Assembly (NCBI RefSeq): GCF_009299835.1
Contig: NZ_VKCZ01000020.1
Location: 372,001 to 436,000 of the forward strand
From: Microlunatus speluncae
Lineage (GTDB): Bacteria > Actinomycetota > Actinomycetes > Propionibacteriales > Propionibacteriaceae
Length of the DNA stretch: 64,000 nucleotides
Direction: 5' to 3'
Numbering within the stretch: the stretch's first letter is position 1; every line of letters begins with the position of its first letter. The notes below the pieces were generated by a model. That model had not been told where the DNA came from. It saw only the letters and a program-made list of their open reading frames with translations, and made no database searches. Shown here piece after piece: positions 22,760 through 30,810 of the stretch. Made by a program: the position numbers and the translations under genes.

Positions 22760-23818
22760 TCAGGCGAATTCGAGCCCGGCCACGGCACCGATCACGGTGA
22801 TCGCCGGCGGCCTGATCCCCGCAGTCACCGCCCGCTCGGCGATGCCGGCAAGATCACCACGGACCACCCGCATGCTCGGCAGGCCGCCGTCGGCGATCGT
22901 GGCCGCGGGCAACCCGGCCGGCATCCCCTGCTTGATCAACTCGGCGGTGATCGCCGGCAGGGTGGCCACCCCCATCATGATCACCAAGGTGGTGCCGCCG
23001 CGGGCCAGCGCGGCCCAGTCGAGGGTGCTGCTCGGGTGGCCGGGTGGCACGTGGCCGGACACGACGGTGTAGCCCTGGACCAGATCCCGGTGGGTCAGCG
23101 GCACCCCGGCCAGCCCGGGCACGCCGGTCGAGGCGCTGACACCGGGAATGACCCGGATCGGCACCCCGGCCGCCAAACAGGCCTCCCACTCCTCGCCGCC
23201 GCGGCCGAAGATGAAGCCGTCGCCACCCTTCAGCCGCACCACCAGTTGGCCGGCCCGGGCTCGGTCGACCAGAAGTTGATCAATGGTCTCCTGCCGGGTT
23301 GTCCGGCCGCCCGGCACCTTCCCGACATCGATCACCTCGGCGTCCGGCCGGGCCTCGGCCAGGCTGGCCAACGGGGCCAGTCGGTCGGTCAAGATCACGT
23401 CGGCGCGGCGCAGCGCCGCCAGCCCGCCGACCGTGAGCAGGTCCGGGTCGCCGGGCCCGCCGCCGATCAAGATCACCTCACCGGTCCGGGTCGGCCCGGC
23501 GTCGCCGTGGTCCGGCCGGCTCGAGCGGTGCATCGGCCGGCCCAATCGGCGGCAGCGCTCGGCCAACTGCCGATCGAGTTCATGATCATCGTTCGCCGCG
23601 ACGACCAGCGCCGCCGCGCCGATCGCACTGTCGGTCACCGGTCCGCGGTGCCAGGCGAGCAGCTCGCGGTCGGCCAGATCCTCCAGGCTGGCGACCACCT
23701 GCTCGGCCGCCACGGTGATCTCGGCCGACGCCCGCTGCAGCTCGGCCACCACGGTCAACGCGGTCGGCCCGCCGCCCACCACCAGCACTGAACAGCCGGC
23801 CAACTCGAGCTCATGCAC
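22760..23818 (-). CDS. cobA: Uroporphyrinogen-III C-methyltransferase with N-terminal Rossmann domain
   Basis: 352 aa. Residues ~1-105 form a NAD-binding domain like the precorrin-2 dehydrogenase part of CysG (SVLVVGGGPTAL, ALVVAANDD); residues ~112-350 are the S-adenosylmethionine methyltransferase, with GGGPGDPDLLTV, VVRLKGGDGFIFGRGGEE and GVSASTGVPGLAGVPLTHRD. It methylates uroporphyrinogen III to precorrin-2, the branch point to siroheme and cobalamin. Compared with E. coli CysG (457 aa) the dimerisation/chelatase segment between the two domains is missing, so sirohydrochlorin formation may be incomplete or done elsewhere. GTG start, leaderless -10 TACGGT 6 nt upstream. Confidence 0.88.
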   Translation of the reverse strand: MHELELAGCSVLVVGGGPTALTVVAELQRASAEITVAAEQVVASLEDLADRELLAWHRGPVTDSAIGAAALVVAANDDHELDRQLAERCRRLGRPMHRSSRPDHGDAGPTRTGEVILIGGGPGDPDLLTVGGLAALRRADVILTDRLAPLASLAEARPDAEVIDVGKVPGGRTTRQETIDQLLVDRARAGQLVVRLKGGDGFIFGRGGEEWEACLAAGVPIRVIPGVSASTGVPGLAGVPLTHRDLVQGYTVVSGHVPPGHPSSTLDWAALARGGTTLVIMMGVATLPAITAELIKQGMPAGLPAATIADGGLPSMRVVRGDLAGIAERAVTAGIRPPAITVIGAVAGLEFA

Positions 23819-23824
23819 GCTCCG

Positions 23825-23830
23825 ACCGTA
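23825..23830 (-). promoter_or_regulatory. -10 box of a leaderless promoter (cobA)
   Basis: TACGGT on the minus strand, 6 nt before the GTG at 23818, no ribosome site. Confidence 0.45.
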
Positions 23831-23994
23831 CCGGGCGAGCCCCGGTGCTGCGCGTTGCCGGCCTGCTCGGGGTCGACGCGACCCTTGTCGGCCGCCGCGA
23901 CCGCTGCGGTGGTCGCGCCGGCCGGTATCAGTCGCGGCAGCGGCTTGCGACCATCGCGGGAGCCGGCGACGGCGGCGCGGCGCGGGCGTGGCCG

Positions 23995-24000
23995 TAGAGT
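23995..24000 (+). promoter_or_regulatory. -10 box of a leaderless promoter (gluzincin-like gene)
   Basis: TAGAGT, 6 nt before the GTG at 24007, no ribosome site. Divergent from the cobA promoter 165 bp away. Confidence 0.5.
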
Positions 24001-24006
24001 TCTGCC

Positions 24007-24753
24007 GTGGACGACGACGCGGGCTCCGGACGGCGCCGACGCGGGCCGTCGCGGGTGCTGCGGATCGTGCTGGTCGGGATCCTCACGCTGGCGTTCGCGG
24101 GCGTCCTGCTGGTGACGGTCCGCTGGCCCGCCGTGTCGGCCGTGACCTGCCCGGAGTGTTACGGGATGCAGCCGTTGACCTCCGACATCTACGTCGAGCG
24201 TGACCTGCCGCCCGCCGAACGCGAGCGCGTGGTGCGGGTGCTGACGGCGGCCCGGCAACGGATCTCGGCGTTCTACGGCCCGGCCACGACCGCCCCGCGG
24301 ATCCTGGTCTGCACCACCACGAACTGCTACCGGCGGATCGGCGGCGGCGGCGAGGCCGGCGTCGCGGTGCTGAACCGGGCCCTGATGCTCGCGCCGCGCG
24401 GCGTCACCGAGGTGATCGCCTCCCACGAGCTGTCCCATGTCGAGCTCCGGCAACGGCTGCGTGGCGCAGGGGTGCCGCAGTGGTTCAACGAGGGCCTGGC
24501 CGTCGTGGTCTCCAATGATCCGCGCTACCTCCGGCCCGAGGGCGCGGGGGACCGGTGCCGGGTCGAGCCGGCCGGCCCGCTCCCGGAGACCCTGGACGCC
24601 TGGCTCAAAGCCGGCGCCGCCGACGACCGCGTATACGCCCGCGCCGCCTGCGCCGTCGACCGCTGGGCCCGCGCCCGCGGCGGCCGCGCCGCGATCACCG
24701 ACCTGATCGAACGCCTGGCCGCCGGCGAAACCTTCACCCACGCCACCCGCTGA
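24007..24753 (+). CDS. Membrane-anchored gluzincin-like (peptidase MA-type) protein
   Basis: 248 aa: basic N-terminus with Arg/Pro-rich stretch, one transmembrane helix (~20-42), a CPEC cysteine pair right outside the membrane, and an extracytoplasmic domain with HELSH (His140, Glu141, His144) followed 17 residues later by WFNEGLA (Glu162). HExxH-x17-E is the zinc-binding layout of gluzincin peptidases of the MA clan, so a metallopeptidase facing the cell exterior is likely; the substrate is unknown. Cys residues in TTTNCYRR and GAGDRC may form disulfides. The second repeat array follows. Confidence 0.75.
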   Translation: MDDDAGSGRRRRGPSRVLRIVLVGILTLAFAGVLLVTVRWPAVSAVTCPECYGMQPLTSDIYVERDLPPAERERVVRVLTAARQRISAFYGPATTAPRILVCTTTNCYRRIGGGGEAGVAVLNRALMLAPRGVTEVIASHELSHVELRQRLRGAGVPQWFNEGLAVVVSNDPRYLRPEGAGDRCRVEPAGPLPETLDAWLKAGAADDRVYARAACAVDRWARARGGRAAITDLIERLAAGETFTHATR

Positions 24754-24790
24754 CCCCCGCGCCCGGCCGGATCTGGCCCGGGTTGGTGCG

Positions 24791-25077
24791 TTTCTCTACC
24801 TGTGGCGAGAAATGGGCGGGATCGGGCCGGAATCGTGCCCACTTCTCTACCTGTGTGGAGAAACGTCCGTCGCGGTCGGCTGGCTGGCTCCGCGCAGGCG
24901 TGGTTCGGCCCGGCTTGGTGCGGTTCTCTACCTGTGGCGAGAAATGGGCGGGATTGGATGGAGTTGGGGCTGATTTCTCTACCTGTGTGGAGAAACGTCC
25001 GTCCCGGTCGGCGGTCTGGCCCTGCGCAGTCGTGAGTTCGGCCGGGGTTGGTGCGTTTCTCTACCTGGGCGGAGAAA
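24791..25077 (+). repeat. Array 2: five TTTCTCTACCTGTG-type palindromic repeats
   Basis: A 22-bp unit of the form TTTCTCTACCTGTGNNGAGAAA starts at 24791, 24842, 24923, 24974 and 25056 (steps 51, 81, 51, 82), so pairs recur every 132 bp. Each unit has 6-bp inverted ends TTTCTC/GAGAAA around ACCTGT. Alternate units are followed by ATGGGCGGGAT or CGTCCGTC. The gap 24754-25130 lies between two convergent genes and holds no credible gene. The unit is the complement of the CACAGGTAGAGAAA half of array 1. Confidence 0.85.
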
Positions 25078-25130
25078 CGTCCCTCCCGTCCACGGCGGCG
25101 TCACCCAGACGGGCGAGGAGGGGCGGGGGT

Positions 25131-25979
25131 TCAGGGGTAGGCGCGGATCCGGGCGACGTGGGATTCGGTGAGCCAGGGGACGGCGGGGTTGCCGACGCGT
25201 GGGGCGAGGTCGATCAGCATGGCGGCGCCGGCCCAGCGGCGGAAGTCGGGGTCGAGGTCGTCGGCGGCGTCGTAGCCGGTGCGCCAGGCCGCGATCGCCC
25301 GGTCGAGCAGTGGGGCCAGGGTGCCGTCGGGATCGGGGGACAGGGCCAGGATCGACTCGGTCCGGGCCCGGTCGTAGCGCGGGTCGCCGAGCGTCGCGTT
25401 GGCCCAGTCGAGCACGGCGACGATCTTGTCGTCGCGGACCAGGACGTTGAGCGGGTGGTAGTCCAGGTGCAGCAGCCGCGGCTCGCCGACCTTCAAGGCT
25501 CGGAGCCGCTGGTCGACCGCGTCGCCGGTGCTGCGCCGCTCGATCCAGTCGGGCCCGCGGTCGGGCAGGTCCGGGCCGGTCAGCTCGTTGATCATCCGCT
25601 GCAGCCGGCCGAAGTCGATCATCAGCCGATCGCGTACGTTCTCGTCGGTGGCGGGATCGAGCAGCGCCTCGGCCAGCGGCCGGCCGGCCACCCAGTCCAT
25701 CAGGTAGGCGGGCCGGTCGGCGTCGACCGCCGTGGCCAGCACCTCGGGCACCGGGATGGCGGTGCCGGCCAGCGCGCGGAAGATCGCCACCTCCTGCTCG
25801 GCCTGCTCCCGGCGACCGTCGCGGAGCACCCTCAGGGCGTACGCCTGATCATCGACGGTGGCCCGCCAGAGCAGCGCATCCGCGCCGCCGGTGACCGGCT
25901 CGACCGCCGTCGGCTCCGCCAGGCCGAGCCGGCGCAGCACGGCCGTGGGGTCGACGGAGTCCGGGGAGTCGGCGGGCAT
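25131..25979 (-). CDS. APH-fold phosphotransferase family protein
   Basis: 282 aa. Catalytic loop reads LLHLDYHPLNVLV (HxDxxxxN, usual for the fold) and the metal loop VLDWANATLGDPRYD is intact; the N-lobe has GGADALLWRATVDDQAYALRV. Like other family members it probably phosphorylates a small hydroxylated compound; the substrate is not visible from sequence. The ATG at 25979 (MPADSPDS) is preceded 7 nt by a TAAGGT -10 box; an in-frame extension upstream crosses this promoter and a REP-like sequence. A second, unrelated-looking APH-fold gene is at 20226-21167. Confidence 0.82.
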   Translation of the reverse strand: MPADSPDSVDPTAVLRRLGLAEPTAVEPVTGGADALLWRATVDDQAYALRVLRDGRREQAEQEVAIFRALAGTAIPVPEVLATAVDADRPAYLMDWVAGRPLAEALLDPATDENVRDRLMIDFGRLQRMINELTGPDLPDRGPDWIERRSTGDAVDQRLRALKVGEPRLLHLDYHPLNVLVRDDKIVAVLDWANATLGDPRYDRARTESILALSPDPDGTLAPLLDRAIAAWRTGYDAADDLDPDFRRWAGAAMLIDLAPRVGNPAVPWLTESHVARIRAYP

Positions 25980-25986
25980 GGATCCG

Positions 25987-25992
25987 ACCTTA
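25987..25992 (-). promoter_or_regulatory. -10 box of a leaderless promoter (phosphotransferase gene)
   Basis: TAAGGT on the minus strand, 7 nt before the ATG at 25979. Confidence 0.45.
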
Positions 25993-26037
25993 GTCGCCGC
26001 CGAGGGGGACGTTCGCGTTTCGTTCCCTCCGACAGGC

Positions 26038-26502
26038 TCACGGTACGGGAGCATGTCCGATCCGCAGGGCGCGAAGGCCGCAGGTGATCATTTCGCCGAG
26101 CAGGCCGATGCCGATCGAGAACGGATAGGAGCGGGTCTCCGGGTGGACGCCGAGTTGGCCGCCGGCGTACCCGAGACCGAAGCTGACCGCGGTGCCGAGG
26201 ATCCAGACCGTGAGCGTCGGCCAGGTGTAGCGCTGATGCAGCACCCCGTCCCGGACGAAGAGGCCGCTGGTGCCGCCGCGGATGGCGCCGAAGACCAGGC
26301 CGACGACGATGCCCAGAGCCAGCCAGGCCAGGTCGATCCCGGTCCAGCCGGTGACCTTGGTCAGGCTGTACGCGCCGATGCCGATCATGATCAACGGCGT
26401 CGCCACGAGGTCCTTCGCCACCAGGGGCTCCCCGCGGAAGCGGCGGACGATGGTGTAGATCACCAGACCGATGATCGCCACCGGGATCAGCAACTCACGC
26501 AC
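26038..26502 (-). CDS. Small multi-pass membrane protein, DUF1453/CcdC-like
   Basis: 154 aa with about five transmembrane helices. The segment RRFRGEPLVAKDLVATPLI after the first helix and the TSGLFVRDGVLHQRYTW motif resemble CcdC-type (DUF1453) membrane proteins, but the match is from memory. Start is the GTG at 26502, with AAGGAA at a suitable distance. The stop region carries a diverged REP-like element (about 26022-26046). It is divergent from the TetR gene, which probably represses it through the operator in the shared 71-bp gap. Confidence 0.7.
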   Translation of the reverse strand: MRELLIPVAIIGLVIYTIVRRFRGEPLVAKDLVATPLIMIGIGAYSLTKVTGWTGIDLAWLALGIVVGLVFGAIRGGTSGLFVRDGVLHQRYTWPTLTVWILGTAVSFGLGYAGGQLGVHPETRSYPFSIGIGLLGEMITCGLRALRIGHAPVP

Positions 26503-26520
26503 CAGAGGTTCCTTCCAGGA

Positions 26521-26567
26521 TTTATCACAGTCGAGATATAAACAGATTAGCACAAGTGAGATAAAAT
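26521..26567. promoter_or_regulatory. TetR-type operator and leaderless -10 box
   Basis: Imperfect inverted repeat TTTATCACAG (26521-26530) and GTGAGATAAA (26556-26565), 8 of 10 positions matching, in the AT-rich gap between divergent genes. TAAAAT (26562-26567) is 6 nt before the TetR ATG at 26574 and overlaps the right arm, as expected for autorepression. Confidence 0.55.
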
Positions 26568-26573
26568 AGGCGG

Positions 26574-27188
26574 ATGCCGAAACTGGTCGACCCGCAGCAA
26601 CGCCGCCGGCTGGTGATCGACGCCTTCTTCCGACTCATCCGCGACGAGGGGATCGAGCGCGCCTCGCTGCGCAATGTCGCGACCGAGGCCGAGCTCAACA
26701 TCGGCTCGGTCCGGCACTACTTCGACGACTACGACGACCTGCTCACCGCGGCCGTGGACGAGTTGGTGGACCGGATCAGCGCCCGGCTGCTGGCGCACGT
26801 GGATCGGCTGCCGCCGCCCGGCGACACCGCGGGGCGCTATCGGGTCGCGCTGGACATGCTCGAGGAACTGCTGCCGCTGGACGAACGGCGTCGGGCCGAG
26901 ACGACGGTCTGGCTGACCCTGGCGGAGCGGTCCCGCACGGTGCCGGCGCTGCGGCCGGCGGCCGAGCGGCTGTTCGAGGGCACCCGGACGATGATCAAGC
27001 GGATCGTCGACCGGGCCGGCGTGGACCAGCCGGCGATCAGGGTGGAGACGATCGCCAGTCTGATCGACGGCCTGGCGTACAACGGGGTGCACTTCCCCGA
27101 CCGGCTCAGCTCCCGGCGGGCGCGGCAGGTGCTGAAGCTGCACCTGGAGACGCAGCTGAACCATAGGATCGGCACCAGCACGGACTGA
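26574..27188 (+). CDS. TetR family transcriptional regulator
   Basis: 204 aa. N-terminal TetR helix-turn-helix with RRRLVIDAFFRLIRDEGI, ERASLRNVATEAELNIGSVRHYF; C-terminal ligand/dimer domain (LDERRRAETTVWLTLAERSR) of the BetI/TetR_C_6-like type. No Shine-Dalgarno; leaderless start. Likely represses itself and the divergent membrane protein gene. Inducer unknown. Confidence 0.88.
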   Translation: MPKLVDPQQRRRLVIDAFFRLIRDEGIERASLRNVATEAELNIGSVRHYFDDYDDLLTAAVDELVDRISARLLAHVDRLPPPGDTAGRYRVALDMLEELLPLDERRRAETTVWLTLAERSRTVPALRPAAERLFEGTRTMIKRIVDRAGVDQPAIRVETIASLIDGLAYNGVHFPDRLSSRRARQVLKLHLETQLNHRIGTSTD

Positions 27189-27250
27189 GCTCCGGGCCGT
27201 CGGGGCGAGCTGACTGCTCCCGACCCAGCTTCCGAGCCCGTGGGAGTGCG

Positions 27251-28750
27251 ATGCGACCCCGAGGTCCCTGGATCGTCGCCGGCCTGCTGTTCGTCGTGCT
27301 GATGGTGCTGGCGTCGAGGTACGGCTTCCATCGCGACGAGTTCTACTTCATCGAGGGCGGCCGGCACCCGGACTGGGCGCAGCCGGACAACCCGATCCTG
27401 ATCCCGCTGCTGGCCACGGCCTGGCACGACCTGGTGGGCGGCAACCTGATCGCGTTCCGGATCCTGCCCGCGCTGGCCGGCGCCGGGACGATCCTGATCG
27501 CCGCCGCGACCGCCCGGCAACTGGGCGGCACCGACCGGCAGCAGACCATCACCGCGCTGGTCACGGCGCTCAGCTCCTTTCCGATGGCGATCGGGCACCT
27601 GTTCTCGATCTCCACCTTCGACCTGCTGCTCACCTCGGCGGTGATCATGCTGCTGATCCGGGCCCTACGCACGCCGGACCGGCTGCCCGGCTGGCTCTGG
27701 CTCGGCGTGATCACCGGGATCGCGCTGGAGGTCAAGGTGTTGCCGGCGCTGGTGCTGGCCTGCTGCCTGGCCGGGTTGCTCCTGCTCGGCCCGCGCGCGC
27801 CACTGGCCCGGCCCGGACCCTGGATCGCCGCCGGGATCGCGCTGCTGCTCGCGGCGCCGAACCTGATCTGGCAGGCGGTCCACGGCTTCCCGATGCGGGA
27901 GATCGCGGCCAACATCGCGGCCGGCGGCTCGGCGTCCTCGGCCGACCGGATCATGATCATCCCGATGCACCTGCTGTTGATCGGACCGCTTTTGTCGGTC
28001 TTGGCGATCGCCGGGCTGGTCGCCACGTTCGTCGTCCCCCGATTGCGTGATCACCGCTGGGTCGCGCTCGCGTACCTGCTGTTGTTGATCATCATCGTGA
28101 TCACCGGCGGCAAGCCGTACTACCAGGCCGGGCTGTTTCCGGTCGCGCTCGCGCTGGGCGTGATCGCCGTCTCCGGCTGGCTGCTCCGGGTGGTCTGGCG
28201 TCGGATCGTGGCGATCGCGCTGCTGGTCGTCGTCAGCGTGCCCACGGCGGCCTTCTCGCTGCCGGTGGCCCCGGTCGGCTCGACCGTCTTCGAGATCGCG
28301 GCCGCGGTCAATCCCGACTCGGCCGAGACCGTCGGCTGGGACGACTTCACCGAGACGGCCGTCCGGGTCGCCGCCCGGATCCCGGCCGCCGACCGGGCCG
28401 ACGCGATCGTGCTGGCCAGCAACTACGGCGAGGCCGGATCGCTGGCCCGGGCCCGGCGGCTCGACCTGTCGACGCCGGCCGGCCCGGCCGGAGCGCTGCC
28501 GCCGATCTATTCCGGGCACAACGCGTTCGGGGCCTGGGGGCCGCCGCCGGCCGCGGTCCGGACCGCCGTCGTGATCGGCGAGTTCGACCAGGCCGAGCTC
28601 GACCGCTGGTTCTCCCGCTGTGAGCCGGTCGAGGAGTTCGCCTCGCCGCCCGGCGTGGACAACGAGGAGGACGGCGCCCCGTTCCGGCTCTGCACCGGGA
28701 TGCTGCGGCCCTGGCCCGAGCTGTGGCCGGAAGTACGCCGACTCGGCTGA
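27251..28750 (+). CDS. GT39/ArnT-like membrane glycosyltransferase
   Basis: 499 aa with about ten transmembrane helices and a soluble C-terminal domain from ~340. The first extracytoplasmic loop carries the acidic FHRDEFYFIEGGRHPDW motif and ARILPALAGAG-like segments of the PMT_2/ArnT superfamily, which move sugars or similar groups from polyprenyl-phosphate donors to proteins or lipids outside the membrane. The C-terminal domain (ADAIVLASNYGEAGSL) is typical of actinobacterial members. Acceptor unknown. ATG at 27251 follows GGGAG. A 62-nt gap separates it from the TetR gene. Confidence 0.85.
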   Translation: MRPRGPWIVAGLLFVVLMVLASRYGFHRDEFYFIEGGRHPDWAQPDNPILIPLLATAWHDLVGGNLIAFRILPALAGAGTILIAAATARQLGGTDRQQTITALVTALSSFPMAIGHLFSISTFDLLLTSAVIMLLIRALRTPDRLPGWLWLGVITGIALEVKVLPALVLACCLAGLLLLGPRAPLARPGPWIAAGIALLLAAPNLIWQAVHGFPMREIAANIAAGGSASSADRIMIIPMHLLLIGPLLSVLAIAGLVATFVVPRLRDHRWVALAYLLLLIIIVITGGKPYYQAGLFPVALALGVIAVSGWLLRVVWRRIVAIALLVVVSVPTAAFSLPVAPVGSTVFEIAAAVNPDSAETVGWDDFTETAVRVAARIPAADRADAIVLASNYGEAGSLARARRLDLSTPAGPAGALPPIYSGHNAFGAWGPPPAAVRTAVVIGEFDQAELDRWFSRCEPVEEFASPPGVDNEEDGAPFRLCTGMLRPWPELWPEVRRLG

Positions 28751-28940
28751 CACCCGGCCCGCCGACCTGGTTAATCTGACCTCGGCCGACGGTGGGTCGA
28801 GCCCGGTTGAGGGTTGGAGTCTTCCCTGAACTGTCACGCGTGTGTAAATCTTCACCCCGGATCGGTAGAACCTGCTGCCGGACCGCGCCGGACGACATAG
28901 TTTGTGCTGAGTTCTTCGACGTTCTTAAAAGGGGCCGGAC

Positions 28941-30773
28941 ATGAATGCCAAGCCGAAACGGCTCGCGATCGCGCTGCTGGCCGCGCTCGCGATCCTGCTG
29001 CCGATCTCGCTCTCCGGACCGGGGGTGCAGCGGGCCGTCGCCGACGAGCCGACCACGGCTCCGGCGATCAAGGTGGCGATCACCAGCGACATCGACACGC
29101 TCAACCCGTTCCTGGCCATCCTGGCCACGAGCACGGCGATCCTGCGCTTCCAGTACGAGAGCCTGGTCACCTGGGGCAAGAACAACGAGCCGGTGGCCGG
29201 CCTCTCCGACAAGTGGGAGACCTCGCCCGACGGCAAGACCTGGACCTTCCACATCCCCGAGGACCGGAAGTGGTCCGACAACACGCCGCTGACGGCGGAG
29301 GACGCGGCCTGGACGTTCAACGCGATCAAGAGCAACGAGAAGCTGCAGCAGGCCAACGGCGGCCTGGTGGAAAACGTCGCCTCGGTCACCGCGAAGGATC
29401 CGCAGACCCTGGAGATCGTGCTGGCCGCCCCGCAGGCGGCGAACCCGGGCGGTGAGCTGCCGATCGTGCCCAAGCACGTCTGGGAGAAGCAGGACGCGGC
29501 GACGTACGAGAACGACACCGACACGGTCGGCTCCGGGCCGTACCTGATCAAGGCCTACGCGCAGAGCCAGACCGTCGAGATGGTCGCCAATCCGAACTTC
29601 TGGCGCGGCCAGGCCAAGACCGGCGGCATCACCTGGGTCTACTACAAGAACGGTGACGCGGCCGTGCAGGCCCTGAAGACCGGCGAGGTGGACGTGATCA
29701 GCGGCATGACAGCGGCCCAGTTCAAGTCGTTGGACGGGCAGGCGGGGATCAGCACCGTCACCGGCGCCGGCCGCCGCTACTCCTCGATCGCGATCAACCC
29801 AGGCGCGATCGACAACGAGGGCAAGCCGTTGGGTGACGGCAATCCGGCGCTGCAGGACGTCAACCTGCGCAAGGCGATCATGATGGCGGTCAACCGGCAG
29901 GAGCTGCTGGACAAGGTGATCCAGGGTCTGGGCAAGCTCGGCCAGACCGAGATCCCGACCGTCTACCCGAACTACTACGGCTTCGCGCCGGGCGTCGAGG
30001 CGTTCCCGTTCGACCCGGCCGCGGCCAACAAGCTGCTCGACGACTCGGGCTATCAGAAGGGTCCGGACGGGATCCGGCTGGACAAGCAGGGCAAGCCGTT
30101 GAAGCTGCGGCTGATGGGCCGCAACACCGAGCCGTCGCACCAGCTGATCGCCGACTTCCTCAAATCCTGGCTGAAGGACATCGGGATCGAGATCACCGTC
30201 TCGATGGTGACGCCGCAGCAGGTGAACGACGACTCGACGCTGGGCAAGTACGACCTCTACTTCACCGGCTGGGGCATCGGACCTGATCCGGACTTTCAGC
30301 TGTCGATCAACCAGTGCAGCTCCCGGCCGGCCGCCGACGGCTCCGGCGCGACCAGCGAGAACAACTGGTGCGACCCGGAGTTCGACAAGCTCTACAAGGC
30401 GCAGCACACCGAGCAGGACCCGGCCAAGCGAGGCGAGCTGGTCAAGCAGGCGTTCAGCCTGATCCACGAGTCCGCGGTCAACATGGTGCTCTGGTACGCC
30501 GACAGCCTGGAGGCCTACCGCAGCGACAAGTTCGACGGCTTCGTCCGGCAGCCGGAGGGCCAGGGCCCGATCACCGGCCAGAACAGCTACTGGGGCCTCT
30601 ACAGCGTGCAGCCGGTCGGCGCCAACGGCGACGGCTCCGCGGGGTCGAACGGAGCCTCGGGCGGCCTGCCCGGCTGGGCGATCGGCGTCGGCATCGCGGT
30701 GCTGGTGGTGATCGCCGGCGGTGCCGTCCTGTTGGTGCTCCGGAACCGGCGCACCGCCGAAGACCGCGAGTGA
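28941..30773 (+). CDS. Peptide-type ABC transporter substrate-binding protein (family 5), membrane-anchored
   Basis: 610 aa. Signal peptide at 1-35 (LAIALLAALAILLPISLSG, cleavage near AVADEP) without a lipobox Cys. Residues ~45-555 form the family-5 solute-binding fold: SDIDTLNPFLA, YESLVTWGKN, WSDNTPLTAEDA, GSGPYLIKAY and GWGIGPDPDFQ. The C-terminus has a Gly/Ser linker and a transmembrane helix (WAIGVGIAVLVVIAGGAVLL) with a basic tail, which would tether the protein to the membrane instead of a lipid. Ribosome site AAAAGGGG before ATG. The 190-bp gap 28751-28940 is its promoter region; no clear operator seen. Head of the importer operon. Confidence 0.92.
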   Translation: MNAKPKRLAIALLAALAILLPISLSGPGVQRAVADEPTTAPAIKVAITSDIDTLNPFLAILATSTAILRFQYESLVTWGKNNEPVAGLSDKWETSPDGKTWTFHIPEDRKWSDNTPLTAEDAAWTFNAIKSNEKLQQANGGLVENVASVTAKDPQTLEIVLAAPQAANPGGELPIVPKHVWEKQDAATYENDTDTVGSGPYLIKAYAQSQTVEMVANPNFWRGQAKTGGITWVYYKNGDAAVQALKTGEVDVISGMTAAQFKSLDGQAGISTVTGAGRRYSSIAINPGAIDNEGKPLGDGNPALQDVNLRKAIMMAVNRQELLDKVIQGLGKLGQTEIPTVYPNYYGFAPGVEAFPFDPAAANKLLDDSGYQKGPDGIRLDKQGKPLKLRLMGRNTEPSHQLIADFLKSWLKDIGIEITVSMVTPQQVNDDSTLGKYDLYFTGWGIGPDPDFQLSINQCSSRPAADGSGATSENNWCDPEFDKLYKAQHTEQDPAKRGELVKQAFSLIHESAVNMVLWYADSLEAYRSDKFDGFVRQPEGQGPITGQNSYWGLYSVQPVGANGDGSAGSNGASGGLPGWAIGVGIAVLVVIAGGAVLLVLRNRRTAEDRE

Positions 30774-30810
30774 CAGGGGTGATGATCGACTTCAACGGGT
30801 CCGTGGCCCG

